From assembly GCA_014529385.2 (NCBI GenBank), contig CM043963.1, forward strand, positions 75,337,912-75,401,911: DNA of 64,000 nucleotides, written 5' to 3'. Source of the stretch: Adiantum capillus-veneris. Its lineage: Eukaryota > Streptophyta > Polypodiopsida > Polypodiales > Pteridaceae. The translations under genes were made by a program, and so were the position numbers. Shown in pieces: positions 12,021 through 24,259 of this stretch. The notes under the pieces are model-generated. The model searched no databases and had not been told where the DNA came from. It saw nothing but the letters and a program-made list of their open reading frames with translations. Positions within the stretch are counted from its first letter, which is position 1. Each line of letters begins with the position of its first letter.

Positions 12021-12062
<42 letters not shown>
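12021..12062. repeat. (CA)n between A1 and A2
   Basis: Perfect (CA)21 separating the 5' end of A1 from the 3' T10 of A2 on the plus strand. Confidence 0.92.
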
Positions 12063-12064
<2 letters not shown>

Positions 12065-13350
12065 TTTTTTTTGTAAATCTGCTTTAATTAATTTACAAGT
12101 GGCAAACCTCAAAGCGAGGAAAACCCACAAAAAAAAAGGGATACAAAACACGGAGCACTATGAGGCTCCGAAGGCTAGAAACAGTCAAAATAAATCCTGT
12201 AGGTATCAAGAGTGATGTCTCCAGCGTCATAGGCAAAATGCAGTGCTTGACCAAGAGATAATTTGAAATAGGGAAAGGGGTCAACAAGAGTGCCCTGGAA
12301 CATTAAGGAGTTCCTATGATGCCAGATGGCCCACATAGTCCAAAATCCGCAATGTAATCCCAAAGAACAATATCAAATGCCTTTTCAATGTCGACCTGCA
12401 TGACTAATACATCCTGTCAAGTATATTTTGCATATTCCATACCAATAATGACATTCGCGAGGTTATCAGTAATTTGACGTCGCGGAATGAAGCCGTATTG
12501 AGATGATGCAAGCCTTCATGCAGAAAGCATTTGAGTCGGTTAGCAAGCATTTTTGCCATTAATTTATATACCACAGGCATAAGTGTAATAGGCCGCCAAT
12601 GTGAAAATTCTTCACACAATGCATGCTTAGGGATCAGCTTGAGCAAACCTTCTTTCCAAGAGGAGGGTAATTCCTGTTGTTCCCAAGCTGTATTCATCAT
12701 GAACAATAGAGGCAACTTCAAATAATCCCAGAAAGACAAGAAGAATTCCACAGAGAGACCATCCCAACCGGGAGCTCTCCATCGACCCAAATCAAGCAAG
12801 CTGGCATACAATTCCGACTCAGTGAAAACAGCTTCCAAGTCTTGAGCCTACCGCATCGAAAGAATGGAAGTAACATGCGATAGAAACATGTGATGCGCTT
12901 GGCGAGCTTCTCTCTTGGGAGAAGAAGGGGCCTCAAAAATCTTGCCATAATGAGAGTGTAGGGCTAGTGCTAGCTCTCGGAAAGTGGAGGTCCACTCCCC
13001 TGACGGTAATTTAACTCTCCGTATAGCTTGAGACTGCCTCGAGTGATGCAAATGCTCAAAGAATTGTTTAGAAGCACATCCTTTATCTGCAAAAGCCTGT
13101 TGACGAGATCAAGTCTTCCATTTGGCCAATTTCCTCTCATCATTGTGTAGTAAAGCCTGGATCAGTCGCATGCAAAAAGGGCCACAAATCAAGTCCATTA
13201 CAGGTCGACATAAATTGGTCCCATGATTGCCGTTCCATATGAAGCATGTGAGAATGGCCAGTAGTTTTATCCGCAAGGTTTGGTGCATTATTAAAATCCC
13301 CGCAGAGAAAGGCATTGGAACGCCAACAATAAGAAGAGATAGCACTCTAG
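12063..13350 (-). mobile_element. LINE A2, 5'-truncated and twice deleted
   Basis: The 3' end is nearly identical to A1. It then jumps near 12350 from the extreme C-terminus of ORF2 into the reverse transcriptase (about 12350-12840: YGFIPRRQI region, SHWRPITLMPVVYKLMAK). It continues through the upstream linker and jumps again at 13147 into the endonuclease. The 5' end abuts a (CA)n tract at 13352. Thus both ends border CA repeats. The piece is dead and has no ORF1. Confidence 0.8.
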
Positions 13351-13351
13351 A

Positions 13352-13383
13352 ACACACACACACAGACACACACACACACACAC
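13352..13383. repeat. (CA)n between A2 and B
   Basis: Nearly perfect (CA)n with one CAGA interruption, followed by T6 and the 3' end of element B. Confidence 0.9.
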
Positions 13384-13463
13384 TTTTTTGTAATGTCATT
13401 TTGAATTACCCATGGGAAACCTCAAGACTAGGAAAACCCATGAAAAATACTACAAACGGGAAA

Positions 13464-16400
13464 TCAGAAACAGTCAAAATAAAGCTCGTAATGACTGAGA
13501 GTAATCTCATCCAAGTCATAAGCCTCTCGGAGAGACTGCAACAGAGCCGTCTTGAAGAAGAAAACATAATCGACTCGCATCTGCTGAAACATGAGGGAAT
13601 TACGTACTCTCCACACCGTCCAAAGCGCCTAGAATCTGACCCAGCCAAAAAAGTATGCATACGGCCGAGGCAATGGCGGAAGTACTCCAAAGATCCAAAA
13701 AGATCTACCAAAATGCATGCCAAGGAAAACGCATGCGAAGAGCAGTAGAGATGCAATCCACAAACTGCAGCGTATGAGAACAAGACCACAGTAAATGCGG
13801 AATGGTCTCAACTATTGCACCACATCTAACACATCGTGAAGAGGCCAATCTCCTAGAACGTAGAAATTTGCCAATCGGGAGAACCCCAAGTATGCATCTC
13901 CATATAAACAGTCTCTCCTTCAGAGGCAATTTCGCATGCCACACCTTCATGACCTTACTCCGCCACCAAATATCACTCTTGTTCATATTCCATACCTTAT
14001 TACAGTGTTCGTACATCCAAGAAAACGATTGTAAATGACCATACACTTTCTTTGCAGAAATCAAAGAGGCCGAAGAACCATCATAGTGCCAATCACAAAT
14101 TCGGTTTTCTGCAACCAGCGGTGGAACAGGAGATATGGAATCAACCAAATTTTTAATGTTGTCCCACATACGCCTATAATGCATCCCAAGCCCAAAGATA
14201 TGAGCAGCCTGTTTGAACGAAAGCATCCGTCCATCAGCATCCAGCACATCAATTACGCTGCAAATACCTTTTTGGGAGAGAAAATAAGCCTGTCTTGGAG
14301 AGCATTGAACAAGAGTTTGATCAAAAACCCGACTCCAATGTAAACTTTCTAACCGAAGCGAGTTGCCACATACGTCATCTCTACCATGCCACAACAAGTC
14401 CTGTGTGACTACTTTCCAATCCGCTACAAGACTAGAGGCAAAAGGACATCCAGGTATCGTGGCCTGAAACTTACCAAAAACCACATCCCAATACGATGGC
14501 TACCAATGGCCAAAAGCCGGTGTAGAAACCGCATGAGAGCACAAAAACGCAAACATTTGCGTCCAAGGCTGCTTTTGCTCAACCAACACCAACAACAATG
14601 TGGCCTTTCTTGCTATAACATGAGAACCTAGATGCAGAATATTCAAACCACCACAACGCTTCGGAGTACATAATTTATCCATCGCAAGCAAACACAGACC
14701 CTTTTTCTGAGAAGAAGTAGACCAAAAGTGCTCCAGTATCCGAGACATCAAAGCTCGAATACGACGAGGTGGCCAATGCAACATAGGCAAGCAAAATTGC
14801 ACATATGCCACCAATATGGACTGTACTATTCTCAGTCTTACATGTAGTGGCCAAGTGGATAATTTCCAATAGTGTAATTTAGACCTCAATTTGTTCTCAA
14901 CCCAATCCAATAATTTTGCATTATTAACCGACCAAGCCAGTGGGTATCCAAGATGTCTCACAATTTGGTCAGGCTTTACTATCTCCCCTAGCCATAATAC
15001 TGAGTGCCAATCCATTTGATGCAACGATAACAATTTAGATTTTCGAAAGTTTACTTGCAATCCTATAGCCTGTCCATAAAGATGCAATGCTTCCATTATA
15101 CATTAAACATCCTCCGGTGTATTTCTAGGCCAAAACATGGAGTCATCCACATATGCTTGCCCCACAAAATGATCTCTAGATAGCAATTCCAACCCATGTA
15201 AATGCCCAAACACAGTCAAGGAGTCCAAGTACAACAAAAGAGAGTGCGTAGCAATAGCATACAACATAGCACTCAAAGGGAAACCTTGCCTAACCGATCT
15301 ACCAAGATCCCATAATCGAGTCAACTCACCATCAATGATTCCAGCAGATTGACTATTTTCATATAGGAAATAGACCACTTGACACATCTTGGAACCAAAG
15401 CCCAAAGCCGTCATAGTCTGAGCGATGAAATCCCATTGAATCCTCTCAAATGCTTTCTCTAAATCAACTTGCATGATAAGTACATCCTGTTCAGTATATT
15501 TTGCATACTCAATCCCAACAAAAGCATTAGCAATATTATCCATAATTTGCCTACGAGGAATGAATCCATATTGAGGAGGATGTATGCTTGAGAACAAACG
15601 ATCTTTAATACGAGAAGCTATCATTTTCGACAACAATTTATAAACAACCGGCATAAGCGTGATCGGACGCCAGTGCGAGAAGTATTCACATAATGTCTGC
15701 TTAGGCAACAGTTTCACCAATCCTTCTTTCCACGATTGTAGCAATGACTGTTTAACCCATGCCTGATTAATCATGAAGAGGCTGCTTAAGAAACTCCCAA
15801 AAGCGAAGGAAAAATTCAAACGTAAGACCGTCCCATCCAGGGGATTTCCAATGCCCAAGATGCAACAAGCTGTCATGCAGCTCAACCTAAGTAAAACTAT
15901 CCTCAAGGATAGTTGCATCATTCCTCGTCAATATAGGATGCACATACGACAACAGTAGCTGTCTGGCTTGCAAAGCTTCACTTGAAGGAACCCCAGTCCC
16001 AGCAAAAACCTGTTGAAAATGATCAACCATTGAATCCGCCAATTGCCTTTATTGGCCGTCCATTGCTCAATATCAATCTTAACCCTTTTAATAGACATAG
16101 ATAACCTCAAATGATGCAAATGCTTAAAGAATTGCTTCGATGAACAACCTTTATCCATAAAAGCATATTGTCTTGATCTTACTTTCCATTTTTCAAGTTT
16201 CCTCCTGTTATTATGCATTAAAGAGGCTTTAGCTGCACATAATTCATCTTGTTCTGACCAAGTAAGCCGTCTAATATCTGCAATACTTTCCAAAGTTTGA
16301 GTAGTCATCTTATCTTCCTACACTTTATCTCTCACCCGGTGCATGTACCACGAACCATAATCCTTTATGGCTGCTTGAATCCGCATGACAAAGCGGTACC

Positions 16401-17298
16401 AAGCCATATCCACATCTATAAACATATGAGAGACAAGTGGCGGAATCACTGCTTCAATCAAGGTTTGAAATACCTCGTGCGAGAGATGAGCATTATTAAT
16501 ATGCGACCATCGCTTAGTAGGAAGCGAGGAATTTGTATCCAATGCCTCAGTATGGATCAAGAGCCAAAGAGGAAAATGATCAGATAGAGTAAAGGAGCGA
16601 TCAAGCCTCATATCACATGCAAACATATCATAGTGTTGAGAGCCAAGTACATACCACCTATCCAATCTAGCTCTATATTCCGAACGAGCATTATGAGCAA
16701 AAGTGTAGTCTCGCTCCAAATAATGAGAGCTAGCCCATAGATCCAACACTCCTGTACCACTAATCAAAGCATCCCACGAAGAACGTTCCAAGTTTAACAT
16801 ATTCGAATGGCTAGTTGTATTATCCGTGTTTGCCGGCGCATTATTAAAATCCCCACACCAAAAAGCATGTGAACGCCAGGGATATTTGACCAAATCTTGC
16901 CAAAGACGAGATCTATGTGCCGAAGCAGTATAAGCATAAATACCAGTAAATTCGAAAATATTGCCTTGCACAAGACATTGAACAACCATCCAGCATCCCG
17001 CCGGGTCATTATGAGCCAACACCGGCTGCAATTCATGACCCAACATCATTAAAACTCTCGAAAAAGAACCAGTACCAGCATAAGAAATCCAGAATTCTGC
17101 ATAATACAATGATTGACCAACAAAATCATGTTGATTATGCTCCTGCAATACCACTATATCTGCTTTATTTGTATGTACATAATGCCAGATCAGCTTCCAC
17201 TTATCATGGTTGCACAATCCGCGCACATTATACGTCAAACATCTAATATGAGAATGCATCTGTACAATATTTACAAACGATCCACGAGGCACAATCAT
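13464..17298 (-). pseudogene. B ORF2: endonuclease, reverse transcriptase, zf-RVT
   Basis: The ATG at 17298-17296 overlaps the ORF1 stop by one base (TGATG). The endonuclease is open from there to 16318, with QEHNQHD, CGDFNNAPA, YRARLDRWYV and LSDHFPLW, so all catalytic motifs are present. One reading frame runs from there to 13705. It is interrupted by a TAG at 16318, a frameshifted patch at about 16050-15790, and stops at 15103 and 14500. The reverse transcriptase has SHWRPITLMPVVYKLLSK, YGFIPRRQIMDNIANA, FERIQWDF and QAYVDDSMF; the usual YADD is YVDD. The zf-RVT domain lies at about 14000-13750. It ends LYFDCF at 13464. Probably inactive, but only recently so compared with its neighbours. 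Confidence 0.82.
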
Positions 17299-18530
17299 CA
17301 AGTGGTGTTGCCCATAGGCACATCCGCCTCCATACTACCATTCAATACAGCAGAATCCATACGCATCCCTTGTTGAGGATTTTGATACATCGACAACAAC
17401 GCAGATGTCGACCCAAGCAAAGCGTCTTTATATGAATGAACCACTTTATCCCACGCTTCAACCAGCGACTTATGATAATGAGATGTAGATGCAGAGGTTC
17501 CACCACCTCTTCCATCCATAGCAGGTACATAATTCCTTGAAATAGGCGAAACACGAGGTTTTGCCGGCTTCTTGGGAATTTGCCAACCATCATTAGACTC
17601 TACCAGCTTAGCTTTAACTTTATTATCAGTCTTCCCAGCAGTCTGCGTATTAGCCAGATTCTTAATGGAGTCTTTGCCTTGCTTGGCCTGCATGTTGCCA
17701 TTAGACTCCCCCGTCTTCAACTTCACAGATGAAGCAGACAGAGAAATAACCCGAGTTCCAGCCATAGGAACAGCAGATGGTGGCAGTTTAAACAAAGATT
17801 CCTGACATTCAGACTGCATATGGATAAATTTTCCACAACCAAAACAAGCACTTGCAAACTTCCCCTATTTAAGTTTAAATGGCCTTTTGCCTACCATTGG
17901 ATCACCAGAGTCAACCGTAATTCCTGACGGTGTAGGCACCTCTGTATCCCATAGTACGCAAAATCTATTGGAATTAGTATCCAAGTTTGGGGGGCAAATC
18001 ACTTTTTCTAATTGCGCAGCCAAAATAGGCAAGAAATGTTTCCAAGTCCTCGGAAATCCGACTATTTCCACCCAGACCGGGCACCTATGTCGTATCAAGC
18101 TCTGATAATCTTTAGTAAGCGCCCATGGCAAAACATGTGTCATTTGCATGTTGAAAAACAAAGGCGACATTTCCAACAAGCGCAAACAAGCATCCATGTC
18201 TTCCAACAGCACCTCATAAAACCCGCGGGCACCAAAATACACCCCTCGAACTGCTTGTCTTTTCAACAGAAAGTCAACCCATTGACCTACATCTTGTGCC
18301 GATGGCATTTTGCCAGGGAAAAACAAAATAACGGCATTCAATGCATATTGTGCAACCGGATCCATCAACTGTTGAACCAAAATAATCACTTCAGTAGTGG
18401 GTTGTTGGCCTTCCCACGTATCCCGAGCATCCGCGAAATCCTCCGACAAACACTCTTTAATAATATGTGCAGTATCCATGGAAGAAAGGTCAACCCGTTT
18501 CCTACGCTTATATACAACCTCTTCTGCCAT
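17298..18530 (-). pseudogene. B ORF1: DUF4283-like and CCHC protein, one stop
   Basis: Start chosen at MAEEVVYKRRK, which aligns with the start of the other ORF1s. Order of parts: basic N-terminus, a PVAQYALNAVILFFPG segment, an RRM-like/DUF4283 region (CPVWVEIVGFPRTWKHFLP; NRFCVLWDTEVP), GKRPFKLK, an in-frame TAG at 17865, then a CCHC knuckle (CFGCGKFIHMQSEC) and a C-terminal tail with SRNYVP and EAWDKVVHSYKDALLG. Expected role: RNA-binding nucleoprotein of the LINE particle. The stop lies exactly before the knuckle, so a truncated product would lack it. Confidence 0.82.
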
Positions 18531-18915
18531 GACCAAAAAAAACCTTCCCTTTGTACTGACAAAATCTACTTGGATTATAAAGACAGCTTGAACTTCCAAA
18601 AAACACACTCTTTTTTGTTTTTATGTTAGCAGAAGTTCTCTGTACCAACCTCAAGACTGTTCATAAAGGACTGCACTGTACAAAATTCCGAACAAACTGA
18701 GACTGCTAAAGCTGAATAGAAAATCTTCTAAGGCCCAAAACCCGTTTTTGCAGAAAATACAGCAGAACAGAAATCATCACTGTTATAACCTGCGCACTGC
18801 CAACATGCACAGGTATACCCCTTGCTTGAGAAACAAAACGTGCAGCACGGAGCTGAATTTCCAGGCGACAGAAAACCTTGCAAAGGCTGTTGCTGGCGAC
18901 AAAACTCCCTTGAAA
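18531..18915 (-). promoter_or_regulatory. B 5' untranslated region
   Basis: Non-coding sequence upstream of B ORF1, with an ACACTC-T6 stretch at about 18604-18616. It is also found, very similar, upstream of the B-type ORF1 in D (28000-28375). At 18915 it joins A-type ORF1 sequence at the CCHC knuckle; the identical join occurs at 28376-28380. Confidence 0.55.
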
Positions 18916-19492
18916 AGGTTCCGGACATTCAGACTGCATATGGCCGAATTTGCCACATCGGAAACAAGAGTTTGCAAATTTGCCCCACTTAAGCTTAAAT
19001 GGGCGCTTTCCAACCACTGCATCCCCAGAATCGATGGAAATACCTGCTGGTGTGGGGATATTTCTGTGTCCCACAAAATACAAAAACGGTTGGTATTTGC
19101 GTCGAGCTTCGAAGGGCAAATGACTTTGCCCAACTGAGCAGCTGGCAAAGGAAGGAAGTGACGCCAGGTGCGAGGAAAATTGACCACCTCAACCTAAATG
19201 CGACACTTGTGACGAATGAGACTTTGATAGTCCTTGGTGAGAGCCAAGGGCAGTACATGAGTCATTTGAGTAGTGAAGAAGAGAGGAGACATTTCAAGCA
19301 AAGCATCCTGAGTATCCATGTCAGCCAAAAAAACTTTGTAGAACCTTCGCACGCTGAAGTAAACCCCGCGGACTGCTTGCCATTTGAGCAGGAAATAAAC
19401 CCATTGGCCTACATCATGAGCCGTAGGCATTCTTCCCAGGAAAAAAAGAATCACCGCGTTGAGTGCATATTGAGCAACGGGATCCTTAAGCA
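18916..19492 (-). pseudogene. A4: A-type ORF1 fragment
   Basis: Central ORF1 only: DPVAQYALNAVILFFLGRMP, the DUF4283-like region (NFPRTWRHFLPLPAAQLGK; NRFCILWDTEI) and the knuckle CFRCGKFGHMQSEC. It lacks the N-terminus, which is cut at 19492 and joined to the truncated zf-RVT end of A3, and it lacks everything after the knuckle, where the B 5' region begins. It contains stops and frameshifts. This looks like the remains of a separate element deleted at both ends. Confidence 0.75.
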
Positions 19493-22400
19493 GTCGACAC
19501 TTGCCGAATGAAGGCTCTGGAGTGGCGACAACGCCATAGCAAGTGTGGCACGGTCTCCTCAGCTTCAAGGCATCTGGGGCAGTGGGAAGGTGCAATATGC
19601 CAAGTATGTAACACACTGCCAACAGGTAGAGCTCCCACCAAGCAACGCCACAAGAAAACCCGTTCCTTCAAAGGTAGATGACTCTGCCAAATACGAGACA
19701 TTGTGTGTTGCCACCGCAAGGATGACTCAGAGAGCAACCACAACGGATTACCATGATGCACAATCCATATATCAGACTGAAGGATGGCATATACACTGCC
19801 AGCTGAGATGCAGTCCAATCTAGTCATAGCCAGATTCCAATCAGAGAAGCGAGAGTCCACATCCAAAGGAGGAATGGGTGAGTAATCAACAAACATCCTT
19901 TGAATTTTCCTCCAAAGAGAAGAATAGTGAGGACCCAACCGAAAGCGGGACACTGCATCAGCGAGTGAAATAACATAACCTGAGCCATCAAGCACCTCAT
20001 GCACCTTATAGACTCCTTTTTGGGCAAAAAAATATGCTTGGCGAGGAGACCGTTGAACCAAAGTCGAAGCGAAGGCCCTGCTCCAATGCAGACTTTCCAA
20101 ACAAAGAGAATTACCCACAGCGGATGGTCGACCATTCGAAGCCAAATGCAAAGTGACAACTTTCCAATCAACAATGAGAGAAGAAGTAAAGGGACATCCA
20201 GGAATGTGTCCTTCAAGCTTCCCAAAAAAAACATCCCAATAAGTCGGTTGCCAATGACCAAAAGCTTGGGTGACAATGTGTGTACACAAATGTGTGACCA
20301 TGAGAGCCCAGGGTTGCTGCTACTCCACCAAGATTGGCAACAGTATAGCTTTCCGGGCCAAAGATGACGTCACAAGTCCAGAATATTTAACCCTCCAAGC
20401 CGCTTGGGAGAACACAGCTTCTCCATAGAGAGAAGCCGAAGACCCTTCTTGGTAGACGAGGTCCGCCAAAAATGCTCTAAAATATTTGACATGAGGGACT
20501 GCAAGCGCAACCGAGGCCAGGATAACAAAGGCAAGTAAAACTGCACATAAGCCACAAGGATGCATTGGACAATCCTGAGACGTACATGAAGTGGCCACGT
20601 GGACAGTTTCCAATAATTTAACTTGGAATGTAGACGTTGGAGCACCCAATCCAGTTTTTGCATAGCCAATACATTCCAACCCAACGGATAACCCAAATGG
20701 CGAACCAAAACATGTGGAGGAACAATCTCCCCAGGCCATAATATCTTATGCCAGTCACACTCCTTCAGGGGCAATAGCTTGAAAGTTAACTTTGAGACCT
20801 GCTGCCAATCCAAACAAATGAAGAGTATGCATAATTTGTTGTACATCATCATAGTGATTACGAGGCATAAACAAAGAGTCATCCGCATAGGCCTGACCAG
20901 CAAATTGCCGTCCCGAAGGTAAAGACAGGCCATGTAGCCTGCCACTGGAAGTCAAGGAATCCAAATACATAAACAAGTGTTAAGTAGCAATCGCATAGAG
21001 CAGAGCACTCAAAGGGCAGCCCTGTCTCACCGACCGTCCCAAAGGCCAAGATTTTGTAAGAGATCCATCCAGCAAGCCCGCAGAAGTGATGTGTGCATAC
21101 AAGAATAGCACGACACGGGATATCCTAGGCCCAAATCCCAAGTGTTGCATGGTGCCCGCAATATAATCCCAAAGAACAATATCAAAGGCCTTTTCAATGT
21201 CAACCTGCATGACCAATACATCTTGTTGAGTGTATTTTGCATATTCGCGAGGTTATTAGTAATTTGACGTCGTGGAATGAAGCCGTATTGAGATTGATGC
21301 AAGCCTTCATGCAAAAAGCACTTGAGTCGGTTAGTGAGCATTTTTGCCATTAATTTATATACCACAGGCATAAGTGTAATAGGCCGCCAATGAGAGAGTT
21401 CTTCGCACAATGCATGCTTAGGTATCAGCTTGAGCAAACCTTCTTTCCAAGAGGAGGGCAGTTCCTGCTGTTCCCAAGCTGTATTCATCCTGACAACGAA
21501 GGCATCTTCAAATAATCCCAGAAGGACAAGAAAAATTCCACAAAGAGGCCATCCCAACCAGGAGCTCTCCATCGACCCACATCAAGCAAGCTGGCATGCA
21601 ATTCCGGTTCAGTGAAAACAACCTCCCAGTCTTGAGCTTGCTGCATCGAAAGGATGGGAGAAACATGTGATAGAAACATGCGACGCGCTTGACAAGTTGC
21701 ACTCGAGGGAGAAGAAGGGGCCTCAAAAATCTTGCCATAATGAGAATGTAGGGCTAGTGCTAGCTCTTGTAAAGTGGAGGTCCATTCCCCCGACGGTAAT
21801 TTAACTCTTCGTATAACTTAAGACTGCCTGGAGTGATGCAAATGCCGGAAAAATTGTTTAGAAGAACCACCTTTATCTGCAAAATCTCGTTGTCGAGCTC
21901 GAGTCTGCCATTTGGCCAATTTCCTCTCATCATTGTGCCGTAACACAGCGGGAGAAGAAAACAACTCAGTCACTTGAGTGTCAGTAAGAGAAGAATGATT
22001 CGCCAAGTGCATGAGTGTGCTACAAGCATCCTTCGCCTGATTAACCTGTTCCCTGAATTGTGACAAATAGTCCCTGCCATAATCTTGGATAACACATTGA
22101 ACCCGCATAACAAAGCGGAACCAGGCTATGTCCATATCAACATACATTTGGGAGATCAAAGGTGGGATGATATCCACAATCATAGCCCGAAAAGGCTCAT
22201 GCTTGAGATAAGCATTATTGATATGCAAGAGCCTCTTCTTGGGCAGGCGATCATTGGCATCAAAAGAGCCAAAACGAAGCTTCAAACATACAGGAAAATG
22301 ATCCGAAAGACACATAGCATAATCAATCCTCAACTCGCATACAAAGTCATCATACTGTTGCATGTGAAAAAGATACCAGCGATCTACCCGAGCGCGATAC

Positions 22401-22981
22401 ATAGATTGAGCATTATGTTGAAAAGTGAATCTTGGATCAGTCGCATGCGATAGGGGCCACAAATCAAGCCCATTACATGTCATCATAATTTGATCCCACG
22501 ATTGCCGTTCCGTATAAAGCATGTGAGAATGCCCGGTAGTATTATCTGCAAGGTTAGGTGCATTATTAAAGTCCCCACAGAGAAATGCATTAAAACGCCA
22601 ACAATAAGAGGAGATAGCACTCCACAACCGTGCCCTTTCTGCAGAAGTTGTGTATGCATATAAACTTCCAAATTCAAAAACTTCTCCATTAACAATACAT
22701 TGGATGACCACCCATCTCCCAGCTGGGTTATTGAAAACCAAGGTCGGGAAGAGTTCGTGTCAAACAAGTATAAGCACACCAAAATAGCCGGCTGAGCCTC
22801 CATAAGCTATCCAGTAGCCTGCAAGGTAAGAGGTCTGTCCTGCAAATTGATGTTGGTTATGCTCCTGAAAAACCACAATATCCGCTTGACATGTATATAC
22901 ATAGTGCCAGGTTAACCGCCACTTGTCGTGATTGCATAACCCACACGCATTATAGGAGATGCAATTCAAAGAACTATGCAT
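19493..22981 (-). pseudogene. A3 ORF2, broken
   Basis: The start MHSSLNCISYN is at 22981. The endonuclease and linker lie mainly at 22741-21818 (CGDFNNAPN, YRARVDRWYLF, LSDHFPVCLKL). The reverse transcriptase follows in shifting frames at 21572-20370 (SHWRPITLMPVVYKLMAK, VRQGCPLSALLYAIAT, QAYADDSLFMP). The zf-RVT part is at 20301-19493 (WQSHLPLKERVFLWR, CPRCLEAEETVPHLLWRC). At least six frameshifts or stops. It lacks the C-terminal 60 or so residues. Confidence 0.8.
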
Positions 22982-23031
22982 TCTGATATGGTATATACAG
23001 CGGGCGAGGAAATGAGAAAATGGGAGAAAAC

Positions 23032-24259
23032 TCAAGTACCACTTCCCATTGACACATCCTCCCCAGCTGTAAGCACCTGAGGAGGTGGGTCAAGACCTGG
23101 ACCCTGAAGATTGAAAGTAAAAGAACCTTGCGATGAAGGTACTTCGCCTGTAACAACTTCCTTGTAAGAGCAGACCACCTTGTCCCAAGCTTCAGCCAAA
23201 GACATGTTGTCATTACAAGGGAGCTTTTTCTGAACAACATTCTTCAAAGGGGGCACATAATTACGAGAAGAAGCCAGAATACGGGCAGTAGTAGCTTTAA
23301 CAGGTTTCTTGGGCAGCATCCAAGTTTGGGAGGTTGAAACTTGTTCTTTGCCTTTGTCCTTGATATTTGGAGAGGCAGAAAGTGCAAGCAATTGTAGTTG
23401 TTTCCCCTTGCCTTTATTCACCCCGGTTGTGAAGCACCTTTGGTTTGAACTTCAGCAGAAGATTTCGGATTTGAGTGAGGTTGAGGAGTAGGAACAGCTG
23501 AAGGCGGTGGTTGCAGGTTAGGTTCCGGACATTCGGACTGCATATGACCGAATTTGCCACATTGGAAACAAGAGTTTGCAAATTTGCCCCACTTAAGCTT
23601 AAATGGGCGCTTGCCAACCACTGCATCCTCAGAATCGATGGAAATACCTGCTGGTGTGGGGATATCTGTGTCCCACAGAATACAAAAACGGTTGGTATTT
23701 GTGTCCAGCTTCGAAGGGCAAATGACTTTGCCCAACTCAGCAGCTAGCAAAGGAAGGAAGTGACGCCAGGTGCGAGGAAAACCGACCACCTCAACCCAAA
23801 CGCGACACTTGTGACGAATGAGACTTTGATAGTCCTTGGTGAGAGCCCAGGGCAGTACATGAGTCATTTGAATATTGAAGAAGAGAGGAGACATTTCAAG
23901 CAAAGCATCTTGAGCATCCATGTCGGCCAGAAAAACTTCATAAAACCCGCGTACGCTGAAGTAAACCCCACGGACTGCGTGCCATTTGAGAAGGAAATAA
24001 ACCCATTGGCCTACATCATGAGCCGTAGGCATTCTTCCCGGGAAAAAAAGAATCACCGCGTTGAGTGCATATTGAGCAACGGGATCCTTAAGCTCCTGTA
24101 TAGGAATGCACACTTCCATGACAAGACGGATCCTTCCCAGGCTTGACGTGCATCCTCGAAGTACTCATGCAAACATTCCTTGATAAGGCTTAAAGCATCT
24201 ATATCCGAAGATTCCATGGCCTTCCGGCGCTTGTATATACACTGCTCGGCCAAATCCAT
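23032..24259 (-). pseudogene. A3 ORF1, two frameshifts
   Basis: Starts MDLAEQCIYKRRKAMESS at 24259. A frameshift near 24120 separates the N-terminus from a long open stretch (24119-23418) with PVAQYALNAVILFFPG, the DUF4283-like region, GKRPFKLKWGKFANSCFQC and the CCHC knuckle. A second shift near 23420 leads into the C-terminal part (NYVPPLKN; CNDNMSLAEAWDKVVCSYKE), ending GEDVSMGSGT at 23032. It shows the complete domain order of subfamily A ORF1. Confidence 0.8.

Larger units (their letters stand above)
13384..18530 (-). mobile_element. LINE B, best-preserved complete coding unit
   Basis: A distinct subfamily. Its 3' end reads A6 in sense, preceded by hairpins CATGGG/CCCATG and GTAAT/ATTAC; the sequence differs from subfamily A but the structure is kept. 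ORF2 (17298-13464) and ORF1 (18530-17298) follow with few stops. The 5' region continues to about 18915, where it is fused to an A-type ORF1 fragment. Confidence 0.82.

Noticed and set aside
11385-12062. Open frames encoding long Cys-Val or Thr-His runs across CA/GT tracts (also near 24878, 34001, 52981, 56030)
   Set aside because: They are translations of dinucleotide microsatellites without any domain. The N-terminal Cys-Val extension of A1 ORF1 is the same artefact.
18748-19137. Plus-strand open frames opposite LINE ORF1 and ORF2 (many sites)
   Set aside because: Antisense shadows of the retrotransposon ORFs; no independent coding evidence.
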